This document shows, one piece after another, positions 33,178 through 42,663 of a stretch of DNA of 64,000 bases. A model generated the notes under the pieces. It had not been told where the DNA came from. It ran no database searches and saw only the letters and a program-made list of their open reading frames with translations. The DNA is from Pythium myriotylum (lineage: Eukaryota; Oomycota; Peronosporomycetes; Pythiales; Pythiaceae), in the NCBI GenBank assembly GCA_023091665.1, contig JALJCQ010000013.1, positions 1,364,001 through 1,428,000 on the forward strand, written 5' to 3'. The translations under genes were made by a program, and so were the position numbers. Each line of letters begins with the position of its first letter. The stretch's first letter is position 1.

Positions 33178-36100
33178 TCACTCGTTACCACCGCTCTGAC
33201 GCCAGTGGTCCACGAGCGACTTGAAAATGCTCTTTGGGTTGCGCTGAAGCTCGTTCGGAGGGCCGAACTCGGCGACCTGGCCCTTCTCCATGACCATGAT
33301 ACGGTCAGCGTCCAAGATTGTGTTGATGCGGTGGGCGATAGTGAGGCACGTGCACTCCTTGAACTCCTCGCGGATGCTCTGTTGGATCTTGCGGTCGGTG
33401 TCAGTGTCAATCGATGCCGTCGCCTCGTCCATCAATATGACCTTGGAACGCTGGAGCAGCGCGCGTGCGATGCTCAGCAACTGGCGCTCGCCAACACTGA
33501 AATTCGTGCCCTTTTCGTCAACCGTCTCATCCAGAGCCGTCACCGCCTTACCCAAGTGCGCACGCTTGATCGACGTCCAGATCTGATCGTCGGTGAACTG
33601 ATCAAACGGATCTAAGTTCGAACGAACCGTGCCCGAGAACAGCACCGGGTCCTGCGGGATGATAGCGACACGCGAGCGGAGATCGTGGAGACCAAGCTTG
33701 CTGATGTCGACACCGTCGATCGTGATGACGCCATTATCGATCTCCGTAAGACGCATGAGGGCTACCATGAGACTACTCTTACCGGCACCCGTGCGGCCCA
33801 CAATGCCCACCTTCTCGTGGGCGTTGATCTTAAACGAGAGACCGCGAAGTACGCGCGGAAGACCTGGACGGTAGCGCAGCGAGACATTTTCGAAACGTAC
33901 CTCACCCGAGTGTGGCCACTCGAGACGAGGCCTGAGGTCAGCGCGCGTCTCCAAAGCTGCTTCGGTCGGCATTTCCGTGTATGTCTTGATGCGCTCCACT
34001 GATACCATCTGCGTCTGGAGCTGGCTCACCATACGCACGGTCCAGTTGAGTGATTGTGTCACGCTGAACGCGTACGTGAGCGATACACCAGCAAGACCAG
34101 CGAACGCAGTACCCTTTGAAACGTCGGAAGTATGAGCGAGCACAGCAGCGAGTGCAGCGCCGGCAGCAATGACGGTACCCACGAACTCGAGGCGAAGCGC
34201 GAGCCAGCAGTTGACTGAGAAGTTGAGGAAGTACGCACGCTGGTTTCTGTCCAAAAGGAACTGGTTGCGGTCGATAAAGTTGTCTTCAACCTTGTAGGCA
34301 CGGATGGTCGAGAGGCCGTCGAGCGTCTCTGAAAGCAACGCAAAAATCGGCGAGCGGCTGATCGAGTCGAGACGCTGCAGCTCACGTGATGTCCTGATGA
34401 AGTATCGCTGAGACATATAGTACGAGACCATCACGGGAGCCAAGATAGCCATGAAACCTGGCGTCACCCAGCACACTGTGACAAGTGTGACGATCACGCT
34501 GATGATCGTGTTAAGCAACATCGCCCAGGTCGACGGGATGCTCTCATCCACCGTGTAGACATCCTTAGACAAACGGTTCACAATACGGCCAAGCGGGGTC
34601 GTGTCAAAGAACGCGATCGGAGCACGAAGGACACGTGTTAGAAGATGGTGGAAAAGAATACGGCTTGCACGAAGACCACCCAGGTAGAGCAGCAAAGAGC
34701 GCAGGAAAAGCGCAACGGCGTAGGCACCGTTGAGTGCCATGTAGATGTATACGTAGTACATCTGTGAGTTGGGGTGATCTTGCGCTTCTTCCGACCAATA
34801 CGAGATCCACAGCGTTGATAAGAGTGTGATGCCCTGTGCAACAATGTAGCCAACAACCACAAGCAAGCCCATGGGCATACCACCGAAAGCCTTGATCCAC
34901 GCACTGTACACGTTCCATTGCACGTCACCAGTCGAACGGTCCTCGTCGGTCATGAGCTGGCCGTCCATACCGTCACCAAGAGCACTGCTATCGCTTCGCG
35001 TAGAGGAAGCGCGAGATCGACGGTCATGACGTTGCACCTGACCGTCGTGGTCATCTTCATCATCGTCATCATCGTCATTGTCCTCCTTCGGTGGCTCTTC
35101 TTTCTTGTCGTTCTCAACGTAGTTGGCCACCATCTGCGCAAGCACACCCTTCTTTGCCATCAGTTGCTTGTAAGGACCCGTCTCAACGATCTTTCCATCA
35201 CCCAAAACCACAATGTTGTCACAGTGGTTCAAGAAACTCAATGAGTGCGTGACCAAGATGACAAGCTTCTTCTTCAGCGCCTTCTTGATACAGTTAGCGA
35301 AGATATCGCTGCCAACGTGGCTGTCCACGGCCGACAAGATGTCATCGAGCACATAGATATCGGCGTTCTGGTACACAGCGCGCGCCAACGCGACACGCGT
35401 ACGCTGGCCGCCACTGAGGTTGATGCCTTTCTCACCAATCTCAGTTCGGTCACCACCAGGCAGGATCTGCAGATCCTTCTTCAGGCAGCTCACACGAATC
35501 GCCTCCTCATATCTTGCTGCGTCGAAGGGCAGGCCAAAGCAAATGTTCTCACGCACCGTCGCGTTCTGGATGAACGGCTGCTGTGAAACGTAAGCAACGG
35601 ATCCGCGGAGCGCGACTTCGCCTGACATACAGCGTGCGTCACCCAGGATTCCCGACAGTAGCGTCGACTTGCCGCTGCCAACTGGGCCCACGATGGCGTG
35701 GAGCTGTGCCGACTTGCCGTAGAAGTTAATGTTGTGGAGCACGGGGGCGTCGTAGTTCTTGAGCGACGTCGCCGACTCCTCACTGTCACTCTTGGCCTCC
35801 GTGGCATCTGGCGACGCATCCCACTTGAAGTCACCGTTCTTGACGAGCACGCCGACTTCCTTGAGGCTGCCGACTCCGACGTTCTTTCGTTCTTCCTCGA
35901 GGAAGAAGTTGCGCAGTCGCTCAAAGCTCACGCTCGCCTCGACGACGTTGTTGATAACTTGAGGCAGCATGAAGAGCGGGAAGCGCAGGATGTTGAAGAG
36001 CGCAAGACTTGTGAGCGCCGTGCCGACGTCGAGCGTGTTGCCGAGCAGCACGTAGGTGAGGAACGACATGACAGTCACGAGCGAGGGCACGAGCGCGAAG

Positions 36101-37101
36101 ATGGTGCTCGAGGCACTCTGTGCCAGCACGTAGATGCGCAGGCGGCGGAGTTCATCGTCACGGAACTTCATGACGCGGTCCGTGAACGAGTTCTCCCAGG
36201 CCTTCATCTTGATGACCTTGATGCCCGAGAGCACCTCGTGGCAGATCTTGATGCGCTCGTCCTTGACCTTCATGAGGCGAAGCTGCAGCGCGCGCATGCC
36301 CTTCGAGATGACGGCCATGAGCGGGATGAGCAGCACAATGACAGCGACGCCGGCAAAGGTCGCGACGCCGATCTGCTTCCAGAGCAGGAAGCACGAGACG
36401 ATGATCTGGAACATGGCGTACCAGACGCCGTGGAGGTAGGGCGTGAGGTCCTGGAGGCGCTGCGCGTCGATGGTCATGAGGTTGGTGATCTCGCCCGTGG
36501 TCTTCTTCTGGCGCGCGGCCGACGAGAGCACGAGCGACTTTTGGAAGACTGCCGTGACGATGGCGCTGCGCAGCTGCATGCCCGTTTCGAAGCAGTAGAA
36601 GAAGTACTGGCGCAGCGCAAAGGACTGCACGACGCCCGAGACAAAGATGATGGCGGCGTACGTGAGTCCTTCCGAGAGCGGCGCGGCCGGGTCGCTGAGG
36701 TAGGCGATGATGTCCTTGATGACCATGGGGCCGACGAACTGGAGCGAGTCGTGGAGCAGCTTGAGGAAGCCGGCGGCGACGAACTTGGCGCCGAAGGCTC
36801 TGGCGAGCGCGGCGGCGAGACTGGGCTTGCCGCCGGCGCGCTGCTTGGCCCAGGCGCGCTGGAAGGCGCTGGCGATGGCGCTCGCGCGGTTGTGCGGGTC
36901 GAGTTGGAGGAGGTCGTCGTGCTCGAGGGGGCGCTCGTTGCCGAGGCGCAGCAGCGGCGTGACCCACGTGAAGAAGACCGAGGACCAGCACGAGGCGTGC
37001 TGCGTCGGGTAGCGGTCGCCCAGGCCCGCGGCCTCGAGCAGCGGCGTCGACTCGGCGCCCGACTTGCGCATCGTGCGGCGGATTCCCAACTGCCGGACCA
37101 T
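33178..37101 (-). CDS. ABCC/MRP-type multidrug-resistance-like ABC transporter
   Basis: A single exon of 1307 residues with two TMD-NBD halves and no extra N-terminal TMD0. NBD1 has GPVGSGKST, the Q-loop YVSQQPF, LSGGQ, YVLDDILSAVD and THSL. The linker is acidic (a run of Asp/Glu near residue 680). NBD2 has GRTGAGKSS, FSVGERQ, VILMDEATASID and IAHR. Every ATPase motif is canonical, so it should be an active exporter of organic anions or glutathione conjugates at plasma or vacuolar membrane; the substrate is unknown. It is convergent with DHX16 with 73 bp between stops. An ATG ten codons in (37071) is an alternative start. The 490-codon frame on the opposite strand is a shadow. Confidence 0.95.
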   Translation of the reverse strand: MVRQLGIRRTMRKSGAESTPLLEAAGLGDRYPTQHASCWSSVFFTWVTPLLRLGNERPLEHDDLLQLDPHNRASAIASAFQRAWAKQRAGGKPSLAAALARAFGAKFVAAGFLKLLHDSLQFVGPMVIKDIIAYLSDPAAPLSEGLTYAAIIFVSGVVQSFALRQYFFYCFETGMQLRSAIVTAVFQKSLVLSSAARQKKTTGEITNLMTIDAQRLQDLTPYLHGVWYAMFQIIVSCFLLWKQIGVATFAGVAVIVLLIPLMAVISKGMRALQLRLMKVKDERIKICHEVLSGIKVIKMKAWENSFTDRVMKFRDDELRRLRIYVLAQSASSTIFALVPSLVTVMSFLTYVLLGNTLDVGTALTSLALFNILRFPLFMLPQVINNVVEASVSFERLRNFFLEEERKNVGVGSLKEVGVLVKNGDFKWDASPDATEAKSDSEESATSLKNYDAPVLHNINFYGKSAQLHAIVGPVGSGKSTLLSGILGDARCMSGEVALRGSVAYVSQQPFIQNATVRENICFGLPFDAARYEEAIRVSCLKKDLQILPGGDRTEIGEKGINLSGGQRTRVALARAVYQNADIYVLDDILSAVDSHVGSDIFANCIKKALKKKLVILVTHSLSFLNHCDNIVVLGDGKIVETGPYKQLMAKKGVLAQMVANYVENDKKEEPPKEDNDDDDDDEDDHDGQVQRHDRRSRASSTRSDSSALGDGMDGQLMTDEDRSTGDVQWNVYSAWIKAFGGMPMGLLVVVGYIVAQGITLLSTLWISYWSEEAQDHPNSQMYYVYIYMALNGAYAVALFLRSLLLYLGGLRASRILFHHLLTRVLRAPIAFFDTTPLGRIVNRLSKDVYTVDESIPSTWAMLLNTIISVIVTLVTVCWVTPGFMAILAPVMVSYYMSQRYFIRTSRELQRLDSISRSPIFALLSETLDGLSTIRAYKVEDNFIDRNQFLLDRNQRAYFLNFSVNCWLALRLEFVGTVIAAGAALAAVLAHTSDVSKGTAFAGLAGVSLTYAFSVTQSLNWTVRMVSQLQTQMVSVERIKTYTEMPTEAALETRADLRPRLEWPHSGEVRFENVSLRYRPGLPRVLRGLSFKINAHEKVGIVGRTGAGKSSLMVALMRLTEIDNGVITIDGVDISKLGLHDLRSRVAIIPQDPVLFSGTVRSNLDPFDQFTDDQIWTSIKRAHLGKAVTALDETVDEKGTNFSVGERQLLSIARALLQRSKVILMDEATASIDTDTDRKIQQSIREEFKECTCLTIAHRINTILDADRIMVMEKGQVAEFGPPNELQRNPKSIFKSLVDHWRQSGGNE

Positions 37102-37674
37102 TGGAGCGGACGCGAGGATCCAAGATTGCGGGGGTTTCGCGGCGCCAACGGACGGGGTTTCAGCCTATGAGAGAAGAGAAAGAAGACGATTGGATGGAAA
37201 TAAGACAAAATGTGATCGGATTGGAGGAAAAGCAGCGCAATGGCAAGATTTTGCGGGAAGATGATGGGGGTGGGCAGGAGTGATGGTCTCTTTTCGGGAT
37301 TACCTCATCACGGTCCAACGGCGGGATAGCGTAACCGAATGGTTACATTCCTTTTAGCGAGAGAGAGAGTGAAGGTCGCGTCGTGCGTCATCCGTGGGAT
37401 CTGTCGGTTGGTTGGCGAACCGTGGAGACTCGTGTGAGGATGCTGAATTGGCGACGAACCCTAGTAGTTTTAGTATCCAAATGGGAGCATTTTTCTCGCA
37501 GCTGCAGCCGCCCTTTTCACCAGAGCTGTGCGTGAAATACGAGCCCGCGGAGACAAGCAACGCAATCCGATTTAACAGACCGCGAAAAACACAGAGATGC
37601 AAATGCAGCTGATCTTATCAGTGTTCTTAATCCTAATCGAGTCACCTGTTTCTTCTTGCACCAACAGCATGGTG
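37102..37674. promoter_or_regulatory. ABCC upstream region and flank of the Crinkler pseudogene
   Basis: About 570 bp of moderately AT-rich DNA with a GA run near 37357-37370. No gene is recognised. It marks the switch from the compact housekeeping block to the decayed accessory block. Confidence 0.4.
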
Positions 37675-39458
37675 TCACGATCTCCAGGCTGCCATACACG
37701 CGGCATCCAACAGCACTTGGGTGGGAGGATCGGCTGGAGAAAGCCGAAACTTATCACTGGTCTCCTTGTCTGGCACCAGAGCAATAAGTCTAGCTCCGGC
37801 TGGACACAGCCTCGCATTGTTGTCCAGTGCGTCTGAGTCAATTCCGTGCTGGGCAGACTTCGTGAGTTGGATCAAGCCAACACGACAGTTCCCCACCCAT
37901 GTTCAACTTGGCAACACTGTCGATGGTTTTCAAGCAAGGAGTGCAGGGATACCAATACTCGATATCCGCAAGTTGGTGCATGATTGCTTCGCATTCCGCT
38001 GCATCTGTGCCTTCGTATCAATACGAGTTGGCTTTCAACACCGACGCAGAATACTTATCCTGATCCTGTTTCTTCGATCGTATGCCCTCACCTGCAACTC
38101 GAACGGCTGTCCATCCCGTGCCATCGTATACACAAAATCCTCGAAAGCAATCCCCACCAACGCGTCGTCTCCAAGCATGCTACCTTAGACCACAACTCCT
38201 CGTAGTAGGATGGCGCGTTGATCTCGCCAAGTTTCCTCAACGCATACTCAGAGTTGATTACACAGACCCACTCCCCACAATCCAGTTACTTCCTCAGATT
38301 GTTTAGCTGATTTGGCGCTCGAATTCTCGTCATACACAAGCGATCGACTTGACACGCCGACACGAGCCCGAACTGGGAATCGAAAAATTATGCAGTAAAC
38401 TTACCGACGATAGTAACTGCTTCGTTGACAGCGAGCCTAGAGTCTTTCGTTCCCAACAAAAAATCGCGCAAGTTTCCACCCGCGGTCCAACTCATGCGCG
38501 CGCCAATCTTGCTCGAGTCCGATTTCGACCAAAAGGGAACGAGACATCGCCTGAGTACAGGAAGGTCGTCGTCCTTCACTGGGTGCTGGACAGACGTGGC
38601 AATCTGAACGATGCTAGCGTTGTAAAGTTGTCGGCAATGTCGTTGTGCATGAGACCGTCCAGATACAATTCAAACACTTGACCACGCAATTCATCAAGAT
38701 CACTCAAGCTCGCCCTGTTACCAACAGCATGGAGAATCCTTCCCTTTTCAGTTTCCGGAACAAGACGACGCGTTTCTGTTGCCGCAACGCCACGTAGAAC
38801 GCCAACAACACGGTCAGTATGCTCTTCCCAACCCCAGGTGTTCCCACCAACACAGTACTGAGATTCTTTTCCGTATGGTCGTTGTGATGTCCTGCGTTTC
38901 CTTCCGAACATACAACCAAGCAGGAAAATCTGGCTCGACGTGGTGAATGTTGAGTGCGATGCCACCAATTTGCCACATGTCAATATCCAAGTCGACTCCA
39001 ATGGAATTCATTCTGCCATCCTCGATGACAGTTAACGATCTGGCCTTCTTGCGTGCACGTTCCTCATCCCATTGCTCCCGATCAACTTGCTTAGGAACCA
39101 CCACCAGCACGTGGATTTGTTTCGACTTTGGGGCTTTCCGTCGTCCTACCATGCTTTTGGCGGTCAGAACATCTCCAATCGTCCACGTCGCCTTCATCTT
39201 CTCTCCATCGATTAATGCTTGAATGACCTGATGAACCTTTCCTTCTTCCAGATCCAGTGCAGCTTGGTCGTTGTCTGGCAGCCACGCCTCGCCCTTCTTG
39301 GCGAGAACCAGCTCCAGCTCCCGCGCCTCGCACGTGGTCGTCTTCTCGTCCTTCCGCTTGATCGCGTCCTTCAGGTGATCCACCGACTCGCTCGCATTGA
39401 CGTCGATGGCGAAGAAGTTGCCCTTCTCCCCGACGAGCGCGCAGGACAGCGTTAGCAT
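37675..39458 (-). pseudogene. Crinkler (CRN) effector pseudogene
   Basis: The frame starting at the ATG at 39458 has the CRN N-terminal ubiquitin-like/header layout: an LVLAK motif at residues 50-54 (canonical LxLFLAK region) and HVLVVVP at 116-122, the conserved junction before the effector domain. Downstream, in other frames, lies a P-loop NTPase segment ([10 protein letters not shown]) with VVLFRK, then scattered CRN-like pieces (for example LRGQVFELYL, LVPFWSKSD, RLIALVPDKE). At least three frame changes break it, near 38.87, 38.74 and 38.58 kb, with probable further damage before 37.9 kb. The best intact frame is 39458-38814. CRNs are oomycete effectors that enter host cells; this copy looks dead as assembled. 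I describe the breaks only. Confidence 0.75.
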
Positions 39459-40075
39459 GTTGCCAACTGTGAAGCGACGTTCCCAACAAGTGCCTACCCA
39501 GACCCGTTCACAGAGGCGTACCAAGCTCATAATGGCGATCAAATATTCGTCCCTTAAGCGATTGCGTTTTGGAGTGTGACTCAGACTAGCCGTTACAGAA
39601 GCCAGCGTCTCGAGACCGACGCAGCTCGCTATCGATTGCACGAAGAGAGTGTCCACCTCATCTTCGAGATCGCTGGGATCCCGCTGAGGAGGATCTGCGT
39701 GTGAGATCTTTGGTCAATGTTTCCGTTGAAAAGCTTGGCGTAATTCTACTCCTCCTTCCAACGTCGAAGGCTGATTCGGAATTTGATCTTCAATAAATCC
39801 TTGGCCTTCTTTCAGATGCGAGGAGCCAGCGAGAAAGATCAGAACATGCTTCGTGCATTATCTCACTTGATGGTGAATTCGGAAAGTCGGACCGATGGAG
39901 GAGAAAGATGCTGAGACTGTGGAGGCGACGCAGGGGACGTGAACTGCGCACCTAGACCTGTGACTCGATCACCTAGAGGAGAAGATTCGAATCCAAGTGC
40001 AGCAACTCGTACCAGTGGCAGAGATGCAGGATATGCGGGTCGTTATCAACTCGTTCACAAGTACGGAATACGAGC

Positions 40076-40144
40076 CAAATGAGGTGGACTCCTGGAGTCC
40101 ACCTCATTTGAACAAGAAGATCAATCTGCTTGATCTTCTTGTTC
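40076..40144. repeat. Two abutting perfect hairpins
   Basis: Hairpin A, 40076-40110: 17-bp perfect arms (starting CAAATGAGGTGGACTCC) around a single T. Hairpin B, 40110-40144: 15-bp perfect arms (GAACAAGAAGATCAA) around TCTGC. They share base 40110. The style matches the array at 15.7-16.9 kb. Confidence 0.9.
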
Positions 40145-40737
40145 GCGTGGATCCGGCTGGGTGGAGTATACTGTTCAATCTCGCAGATGTTTCCCGCGGA
40201 AACCAAGTGTTATGCGTATGTGGGCCAATGCTTTTTGACCGGAAGAACGAGACCTCTTGGTACAAGTTAGGCGGCACCAAACGTGTGCGGATATCCGTCG
40301 ATCATTTCTGAGATAGGATATTCCAGAGTCCAGAGGAAGTGCTTGCGCACCAACACCGAGCCAAATTTTGTTTCAAGGCGCTTCGCATCAACGGTGCAGG
40401 TCTTGTCATATCAACAATGAATAATCTGGACGTGATGGAGCTTCATTTACCAGAATTATGGCTTGGGTCTTTCGACTACACTCTACCGGATGCGCGACTA
40501 AGCAGGCTAGTCTTCAAGAGTATTCTCGGTTCGACCCGAAGACTCGCGGGCCTCACATTTGCTGTGGATCAGTTGGATCATATCTCCACGATTCGATTGT
40601 ACCCTGCACTTGCACTGGAAGTGCTTTTCAAGTGATGGTTTACTGTAAGTCTCGATTTCGGGGAGTTCGCTCATGTCGGCGAGGACAACAACAGAACGAT
40701 GGCAGCATACGTTTGATTTTAATCGTCTCGTTCTTGA

Positions 40738-41436
40738 GCAAATGGAGCGGACTGAAAGTCCAAGGAATATGTCGACATCTTGGACATGCCGAAAATTCAC
40801 ACGATTGTATTTGCTTTGTCGTGGACTTGGTGCGAGTGTTCATTGATGCCAGAGTGGTGTCCACCGGGCGACGACTTCGCGATATACATCTACGTATTTT
40901 TTTTTTCGCCGAAGAATCAAGTCTACGCGAGACCGGATGTGTGCTCAGTACTCGTCTCATTCTTCAGGGCAAGCACCTAACGCAAGAACCATTCGTGGTA
41001 TATTTTATCGGGGGACAAACGAATCGGGAAGTTTATTGCTGGAGTTTGATTTCCATCGTCTCGTTTTCGGGGAGTTCACTCATGTTGGCGAGGGTAGCGG
41101 CAAACGAGAACGTGATCTCGGAACCACCAGCTGATAGTGCTGTTGAGTCTCACACACAGCCACAGCTACGAATATCTCCGTTCGTCTGTGCTGGGCTTGA
41201 GATTGAGTTGGCCGTCACGTCCTTGACGCAAATCCTGCAACAATAGCTCTCGTTAACTTGATTCTTCGGCGAAAAAAATACGTAGATGTATATCGCGAAG
41301 TCGTCGCCCGGTGGACACCACTCTGGCATCAATGAACACTCGTTCCAACTCCAGGATCAAGCAAATACAATCGTGTGAATTCTCTGCATGCTGAAGATCA
41401 CGACATATCCCTGGACTTTCCGTCCGCTCCATTTGC
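40738..41436. repeat. Inverted duplication, arms about 180 bp
   Basis: The left arm 40738-40922 and right arm 41256-41436 are reverse complements with scattered differences. The inner 80-90 bp (from the CATTGATGCCAGAGTGG segment to the CGCCGAAGAATCAAG end) look nearly the same apart from the length of a T run. The 333-bp centre is unique. The arms share no obvious terminal repeat or target-site duplication. Confidence 0.8.
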
Positions 41437-42663
41437 TTCCACGTCTCACAGTCTGGTTTCAAAACTTCGACGACAGCTTTGTCGCTACTTGTTGATCAAA
41501 GGGGTTGTGCAATTTTCATTCAGGAGACCTGGCACTGGCAGGAACTGTCAACGGTCCACGTGCTGATATGCGTGTATGCTGATGAGGACGATGCCCCAGT
41601 CCAAGCGCAGATCGAGTTCAACGAGCAGGCTCCGAAAGTCCAGTTCCTCACATCCACTCCGCATCCGTGGTTGCGATCACATCACGCACGTCTTCCTTCC
41701 GCCGCGTCGCACGAGACTCCTGAAATCCACATCACGACGGCGCAAACGTGGCTCCTCGCACTGACTCTGCGGATCCGCGTGCGTTCCTCCGAGTCGCACG
41801 ATCGCAGCGTCGCGGATGCTCGCAGACCAGACCTTCTCACGCGTTCCTTTCTTTCTTCCAGCAATGTCCACCCAGGATGGAACCGGTAGCCAATCGGTGA
41901 TCGGTGCTTCCAGAGATATGGCTACATGTGGCTTTGTCACAAGCCACCAACGAGTCTGCCGACAATGACCATGGAGCTAGCTCCGTTCAACTCTCGCACT
42001 CCAGGCCAATCTTCTCGGCGTTTGAAAAATTCATTCCACCAAATTTCCGGCTAACACGAACGAGCGCAAATCTCTGTCTCGACGCGAGATTATCGGTCGC
42101 GTGGTGTAGTTTTCCGTCTCGTTGTTCTTTACAAGCGCCTCTGTTGGCTCAAAACTGGTTGCCGTCGCCGAGCATGGACATGGATGCCCAAGAGCAGTTC
42201 ACACATCACATAGAGAGAATAAAACGATATATTCTCCCTCACACATGCACTCACTACCTACACATGCACACGACACGCACATCGCAACGACGGTCAGACC
42301 TCGCAGGACCCCTGGTGGCCGAAGCTACCGGGCTCAATTGCGACAACGACTCGATCGCGGACTCCACGGTAGTACCGCGGCTGCCTCTCTACTTGGCTCG
42401 ACTTCGCCACGACCGCCACACGACGTTGCTGCTGCGTGCCACCGACTCGCCTTTTGTTCTCGACCGAAGAGCTGCGACCAGCCGTGTCTATGGGGCAACA
42501 TTCGCTCCCAACGCTCCGTGCTGACGCCCGCAAGTGACAGTGCATCCTTTTCATGCGTGTCTGTCACCGCGACTTGCTCTTCTGGCGCGAGGTCGGCGGC
42601 GGCAACAGCAGCTCGTGTGGACTCGCGTGGACAAAGCTAGAGAGACAACACGCAAATACTTAC

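Larger units (their letters stand above)
39459..42663. other. Accessory, gene-poor stretch with duplicated fragments
   Basis: This is 3.2 kb without a credible intact gene. It contains a hairpin pair (40076-40144), an inverted duplication (40738-40922 with 41256-41436), a short direct repeat (about 40657-40685 and 41065-41093), and several short frames of unknown origin. One plus-strand frame at 40339-40635 has leucine-rich character. I read it as decayed effector or element debris. Confidence 0.45.

Noticed and set aside
35698..37170. 490-codon plus-strand ORF
   Set aside because: Lies wholly antisense to the canonical ABCC gene; Glu/Arg/Asp-rich composition typical of a GC-rich shadow frame.
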